Of a stretch of DNA of 64,000 bases, positions 58,901-64,000 are shown in pieces (position 1 is the first letter of the stretch; every line of letters begins with the position of its first letter). This DNA is from Pseudofabraea citricarpa. Lineage: Eukaryota > Ascomycota > Leotiomycetes > Helotiales > Dermateaceae. Under the pieces are notes generated by a model, which saw only the letters and a program-made list of their open reading frames with translations, had not been told where the DNA came from and did no database searches. Location: assembly GCA_029641185.1 (NCBI GenBank), contig JAPWGK010000007.1, forward strand, positions 186,001 through 250,000, given 5' to 3'. The position numbers were made by a program, and so were the translations under genes.

Positions 58901-59247
58901 GCTGTTTGCTCTTCCAAGCTGTTCTTAGTATCTGTATAAAGTAGGTCGATAGCGATACCACATCAAGGTATCTCAATTAAACAATACCTTAACCATTTCT
59001 TAACTAGAGAGGCTTCTTGAAAAAGGTTGAAAAGACACTGACCAACTGATGCTGCTTGAATATTCGCCAGCCTTGCGTCAAATTTCTCATAAAGCCGTGT
59101 GATAACGCGCACGTGATTTCGAGAAGCGCGCCAACGTGCAAGTCGCGTCTTCTCGTCCTGCCGTCCAACAGCACTACTTTTCTGATACCTTTCGTGACTC
59201 CGTTCGTGCCTGTATATCTATTCCTAGAAGCTTGTGTACTTGTTCCA
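55949..59247. promoter_or_regulatory. Divergent upstream region between the flippase and Nse6-like genes
   Basis: 3.3 kb without a gene, longer than usual here. It holds a GGTGCTGTA tandem repeat (56584-56613), short GC-rich tracts near 56945-56985, and AT-rich sequence from about 58340 on. Several frames of 70-118 codons are open by chance in low-complexity DNA. The region separates two divergent starts, so each gene has room for its own promoter. Confidence 0.45.
56584..56613. repeat. Three tandem copies of GGTGCTGTA plus one degenerate
   Basis: About 30 bp of a 9-bp unit in an otherwise GGTG-rich stretch that begins near 56550. Confidence 0.85.
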
Positions 59248-61727
59248 ATGTCACAGAACCAAAGCATCAAGGATTTCTTCAAGAAAGCTCCTTCTAAACC
59301 GGCCCCATCTAAAGCAACTCCAAACTCAAACAAGGCTACGACTTCCAGTCGTTCCGCGCCCGCAACAGAAGATGCCCCGAGACCTAGAATGTCTTCAAGG
59401 ACGGTGGCGACGGGAAGGTCATCGATAAAGCTCCGGAAAGATGCGCAAAGGGCGCATTTGATGTCACCTGACCATGCAACAGTTGCCCGAGCAGCACCTT
59501 CTACACAGCACTTTCCATCCTCATCAAGTTTATCCTCGGTGCCTAGCAGTTCTTCGTTTTTGCAGAGCGATCAAAATGATTTACCTAGCGTCGCCACCAA
59601 GCATGCTTCTTCGGAAAAGAGCAGATCACCAGAAACACCTCACAGCTCGGCATCATCGCATACGGAACCTGAGAACCTGCCAGAAGCCACTGCAAAAGTA
59701 CCAGTGAATCGCAAAGTCATCGGTAAAGATGCCAGAGAGATCAAAGGCTCTGATGATGAAGAAGACGACAATTCGGATTCAGATTCACTCCCGGACTTCT
59801 CATTGCCTTTCAACAGTACGGTTCAAACTAAAGCAAAGGAGTCTGTGGCAAGGCCGGTCACTCCGCCACTAGCAAACAGGGGAAAGAAATCCACCAAGTA
59901 TATGCATTCTCCGTTGACAGTACAGCCGAAATACCTGTATAGCCTTGCGGAGTTGGTGAGAGCATCAAAGAAGGATGATGCTGCAGAGGCGAGCTCAAAG
60001 CGTCTTCAACAGCTATTAGAAGCTTCTAAAGGAACTTCAAAGGATGTCGATGGTGATACCCCCATGTCTGAAAGCCAGGATGATGTAGCTCAGACTATCG
60101 ACAACGGAGAAGTTCTAGATCTCCTAGTGGGAGAAATGGACGAGGAAGAAGTTGATAAACGGAGAGAAGTCATCAAGAGGACACAAGCAATAGCCACTGA
60201 GAACCGGTGGTACTTCTTTAAGACCAACTCCAGAACAGCCACAGCATCCGGAGAAAACGCAACAGCCAAAGATGGAGACGATGACTGGATCTTCGACTGT
60301 GTATGTGGAGATCATGGCAAGATTGATGATGGTACTCATAGCATTGCTTGTGACACGTGCAATAGATGGCAGCACAGCAAGTGTGTGGGTGTGACACGAG
60401 CAGCTGCAGCTCGAGCTCGCTTCAAATTTATATGCAAAGCCTGCAAAGACGGTGTTGTAGCACGAGAGAAAGCAAAGTTCGAACGACCTGGATCAAAGTT
60501 CCCGGTGTCGCATATTCCGGAAGACTGGGAAAAGAGCCTCGTGGATCCAGCAACGAGGAAAGAGACATTTATTTCTGGTTTCGCAGAGAACATGGCCAGC
60601 CGGGACATGGCATTGCCAGACGAGATCCTGATGTGGCTACTTGACGAGATCTGCTATGAACCCAACGAGCTCCTTCGGGAGGCCTACAGCGGTATTCTCG
60701 AAAAGTGCCCAAAACAAATCTTTCAGATCATCAAGATGGAAACAATACAGGCCCTGTTTCAAAATCTAGGAGGAACTAAGATCTCCACCAGCCAGAGTCA
60801 GAGTTTAATACCGGTCAGGGAGATTACCAATCCATATTCGAATCAAGATTGGGCCAATTTACAATCCTTAATAAGATTCTTTACTCGTGTCGCTGGTAAT
60901 CTCAACCCGAAGACGACACAGTATTTGATCGGTATGCTACTAAGAATGAGTGCCGATACCGTAGTCATGAGCAACGTAGATCTCCTCTGCATTGTTCACA
61001 AAGCCATAAGTACACTGTGCGGATCACTAGAGGAAGGCAGATGGGAGAAAGCCGTAAGTCATCCGCAACAGGAGAGAAAGAAAGAGACGAAAGAAGAGGA
61101 GAAAGAACGAGCAACAGACCAAGCTAACTAGATGCACAGTGTCAAGAGATCTCCTCGTCGACATACACGAGCATCGAGCAAGCAATCCTCCGCTTCCAAG
61201 TAACGAAGAGCATCCCATCAACCAGCGCACGCACGCGCGATCTGAGGAGGAGACTCGCCGCCGCATGTTTCTTCAACGACATGGCGTACTGCCAAGAGCC
61301 GACTCACCTGAAGAACGACATCAACAAGTACACCAACCACCTGAACCAAGCGCCCGAGTTCAAGATCAGCAAGGAGACGGACTTCCACGACATCTCAGCA
61401 CGCATCTCGCTCCTGGATATCGCCGTTGATGATGGTCAGTACTCCGGCTTGGACCTCTCCACCAAGGACGCCGTCAAGGAGCACAATGAGGACATTGAGG
61501 GTCTCGGGAAACGCATCAAGGCTATTTGGCAAGCCGTCCCGCAAGACATCTCGGCTTCGCTTGATCGCAAGCTGGAGGCTAAGATTGCCATGGAGGTTGT
61601 GACATATCGCATTTTATACTCCTTGCCTGTGAGCAAACCCAAGAACGAAGTCTTTCGCTTGAAAGGAGGGGAAGATCTACAAAAAGAAAAGAAGGGGATG
61701 GCTATGTTTCTTCAGAGGAAAAAGTAG
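59248..61727 (+). CDS. CANIN-domain protein (Nse6-like) with internal PHD finger
   Basis: Two exons: 59248-61053 and 61140-61727, 797 aa; intron 61054-61139 (86 bp). The CANIN family includes Nse6 of the Smc5/6 complex loader. Family-like blocks are the pair MHSPLTVQPKYLYSLAELV and EASSKRLQQLLEAS at about 228-262, an RWYFF block (about 321), and FISGFAENMASRDM plus the helical C-terminal half (PDEILMWLLDEICYEP, KAISTLCGSLEEGRWEKA). Inserted between RWYFFK and the KFPVSHIPEDW block is a complete C4HC3 PHD finger: C351, C353, C368, C371, H376, C379, C396, C399, with Trp373 where H3K4me3 readers keep an aromatic. The N-terminus NQSIKDFFKK is similar to, but not canonical for, a PCNA-binding peptide. 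The PHD may be a real lineage innovation rather than a model artefact, because the frame is unbroken through it. Assignment to Nse6 is by pattern, not alignment. Confidence 0.75.
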
Positions 61728-62017
61728 GCGGCGTCTATTTAAGTTCAAGCGAGTTCAAGAAAGCGTGGCGTTGAGGTGCAGGTATAGATGATATTAGCAT
61801 GGGCGGCAACGATTATCAATTTTTTTTGTAAAACATAGTGAAGTTTAATCGTGTTTCAATGTATCATACATTTTCTACAGGCTACAAAAATGCAACGGAA
61901 GCAGCTCATAGCGCGATGTGATGCACCACAGTCATCCCCAATGGTTTCTTGATCGCTTGCTTCAAAATGCCGAAATGCCGCACCGCCTCAAACAATCACC
62001 AGACAAAGTTCCCAAAA

Positions 62018-62896
62018 CTAATCATAGAACTTTCGGTTCTCGTTGGTTCCAAAAAGGGTTGTACGTATAGATGGCAAAGCATTATCTTGTAGCAACTTCA
62101 GACGCTCGTCAAAAGTGTTATTGATCTCAATCTTTCCCCCACCTCCAACGATGGAGAGGCCGCCCGCACTATGGCTATTAGTATATGTGCCTCAAAAATA
62201 AATAATCGGCGGGTTTCTCACCTTCCCTCCGGCAGAGGGTTCTTCTCATCTATAGTTGGAGTAATCTCCTTCTTCGTCTTCTCCTTGTACTCCTTGGCTG
62301 CGGCATCAATAGCCTTCTTAATCACCCCGTAGTCCTTCTTTCTTCCGCGGATCTCCACCTTGCTCTCGTTGAGGGCATAGAAGCCCTCCAGCATGAGGTT
62401 CTTGCAGATCTCGGTGTATTTAGAATCGTCCTTTGTAGCATCACTCAGTTTCTTCTGAGCCGCCTCGAAGATGGTATCCAGCAGCTCTTGTCTAGCGCTC
62501 AGAACCTTTAGCCTCGTCTTGTTTGCGACCGTGGAGCGGGTAATCTGTTGCGACATGGTGGCCTGCTTGAACTTCTTCTCGTACTGCGTATCGATCGACG
62601 ACGTCTCTTGGCGGACAAGTTTGGACTTCTCAATAGCGAACTCCTCGTCCGCTTTAATCTCAATCTCGCGGCCCTTCTCCATGGCTTCTTGCTTGATGAA
62701 GGCTACGGAAGCTGGTCAGTACATGCCTCGAGCTCCTGGCTCATTGTCACTTGCCCGTCATCTTCTTCAACTCCTGACCCACCTGTCAAGTAACACATTG
62801 TGGTTAGCATGTCCAGCTCGAGAGGCAGGTCCCAGGCATGGAATTGGCCTGCGGGAAGCTTACCTGGTCATCCGACAATGCGTGAGCTTGCGACAT
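62018..62896 (-). CDS. vma4: V-type proton ATPase subunit E
   Basis: Peripheral stalk subunit of the vacuolar H+-ATPase V1 sector, linking the catalytic head to the membrane part. Four exons: 62896-62864, 62782-62755, 62702-62222 and 62168-62018, giving 230 aa (usual is about 225-235). Exon 2 is only 28 bp and is followed by an intron with a GC donor. Long N-terminal helix (ALSDDQVGQELKKMTAFIKQ, EAMEKGREIEIKADEEFAIE), then the globular C-terminal domain with GGLSIVGGGGKIEINNTFD and LKLLQDNALPSIRTTLFG, the family's closing signature. It is convergent with the Nse6-like gene (290 bp apart) and divergent from the transporter on the right. Confidence 0.95.
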
Positions 62897-63422
62897 GTTG
62901 GGCAAATGGTGTGTCGAAAGCTATTTGGCGGGGCAGAACCAAGTATGGGTACAGTTGGGAGCTTTGGAGGTAGAAGGGCAGGTTTGGGGTTGGTTAGGAT
63001 TAAGCTCCTCGACCGATAAGGTAACCGTGAGCTAGCTCGCGGGTCACCTGACGGGTCCCGAGGATGTTGTGACGGCTGCGTCCCAAGTAAGGACGGTGTG
63101 CGAGACTTAGTTGCGTCTATCTAGTCTGCAGCTAAGATGGAGGGCTGCTCCTAGTCATTGGACACAGCGAGTCAGTCTCTTGGTTCTCTTGCTCCAGGGA
63201 TTTGACAATTGGAAAACGCTCGTCGGATTGAGGGTCACGAACAGCCTTGCGACAGAAGCGAGACAGCAATCTAGTCCAAGGTCATCTGTTCCCCAGCGAC
63301 CTGATTATCATACCATTTACCACAGCCAAACCATCGCTCGTCCGCTTTCTGAGAAGGCCAGATATACCACGCACTTACAAATTCGCCCTTTCCGACCAGA
63401 TGAAGACTTGCGACTCAACGTG
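62897..63422. promoter_or_regulatory. Divergent upstream region between vma4 and the NIPA-like gene
   Basis: 526 bp holding two divergent promoters. A plus-strand frame upstream of the transporter ATG is open from 63111 but contains no ATG before 63423, so it is probably 5' leader. Confidence 0.45.
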
Positions 63423-64000
63423 ATGGGACAGCTCGGCGATCTGTCGCCAGGAGGAAGTGTAGCTGTGAGCATACCAACCCAGTGCCGGCATTGATATCCC
63501 AACAGGCAATTAACTTGTTTCTTTTCTGCAGATCGGCATTTTGGTCGGGTTGATATCTACGAGCGTTCAGAGTCTGGGGCTCACCCTGCAGCGGAAGTCC
63601 CACATCTTGGAGGACGAGAAGGAGGGACCGCATAATGTTCGAAGACCACCATACCGGAGGAGGCGATGGCAGCTAGGGATGGGCATGTTTATTATATCGA
63701 ATCTGGTGGGGAGCACTATACAAATTACCACTCTACCACTACCCGTATTATCGACGCTACAAGCTTCCGGGCTCGTCTTCAACTCGATATGCGCCACCTT
63801 GATACTCGGAGAGCCGTTCACACGCTGGTCTCTGGGAGGAACGTTGCTGGTATCCAGCGGGGCAGTACTGATTGCCATATTTGGAGCCATTCCAGAACCG
63901 CCGCATAGTTTGGATCAATTGCTACAGCTTCTCAAACGAGGGCCATTTGTATCATGGATGATATTCCAAGCGATATTGGTCCTCGCCATTATCCTCACCG
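63423..64000 (+). CDS. NIPA-like magnesium transporter, 5' part (runs off the window)
   Basis: Membrane transporter of the NIPA/DUF803 family, which carry Mg2+ across the plasma membrane or endomembranes. Exon 1 (63423-63464) encodes MGQLGDLSPGGSVA; the intron is 63465-63531; exon 2 starts IGILVGLISTSVQSLGLTLQ at 63532 and continues in frame to 64000. About 170 residues are visible. Family features: the opening TM helix followed by RKSHILEDEKE, then RRRRWQLGMGMFIISNLVGS, LPLPVLSTLQASGLVFNSI, LGEPFTRWSLGGTLLVSSGA and FGAIPEPPHSLDQLL. The remaining helices and C-terminus lie beyond the right edge. ATG 63423 is the only in-frame ATG upstream of the first TM. Confidence 0.88.

Noticed and set aside
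1..64000. CRISPR arrays, rRNA genes, bacterial-type operons or prophage
   Set aside because: None seen; gene structure is eukaryotic.

Overview
The window is nuclear DNA of a filamentous ascomycete (Pezizomycotina). The gene set suggests a leotiomycete-like fungus, but that placement is an inference. Supporting signs are genes interrupted by 43-70 bp introns (GT-AG plus some GC-AG), typical fungal families (2EXR, MYND, fungal 7-TM rhodopsin-domain protein, NACHT/STAND and fungal AAA+ proteins), and compact conserved genes alternating with long microsatellite-rich or AT-rich gaps.

Layout. 0.3-5.7 kb: two decayed NTPase genes on the minus strand, an AAA+ ATPase and a NACHT-like STAND protein, both carrying several inactivating lesions. 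6.4-18.1 kb: conserved core genes, namely fumarase (fum1, minus), a Nim1/Hsl1-type kinase (minus) and the structural-maintenance ATPase smc5 (plus). The last two are divergent across 1.6 kb. 19.4-21.5 kb: a Pho85-type cyclin (minus), followed by 7.7 kb without a convincing gene, full of simple repeats and ending in an AT-rich stretch with a stop-riddled ORF relic. 29.2-33.1 kb: three 2EXR-domain paralogues on the minus strand in AT-rich surroundings, then a 1.9 kb gene-free stretch. 35-43 kb: a MYND zinc-finger protein, a 7-TM Pth11/SAT4-like membrane protein and a 730-residue disordered protein of unknown function. 44.1-62.9 kb: conserved core again, with the RNA/DNA helicase sen1, a Dnf1-type P4-ATPase lipid flippase, a CANIN-domain Nse6-like protein carrying an internal PHD finger, and V-ATPase subunit E (vma4). 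63.4 kb to the end: the 5' part of a NIPA-like magnesium transporter that runs off the window.

Functional themes. Two genes belong, or probably belong, to the Smc5/6 genome-stability complex (smc5 and the Nse6-like gene, about 41 kb apart), and sen1 also protects the genome through R-loop removal. Hsl1 and the cyclin are both cell-cycle regulators. The most unusual observations are the PHD finger embedded in the CANIN protein, the graded decay of the AAA+/NACHT pair, and the 2EXR paralogue array next to a relic with C-to-T type stops. Exon limits were deduced by eye from splice signals, reading frame and family conservation; no alignment or transcript data were available.
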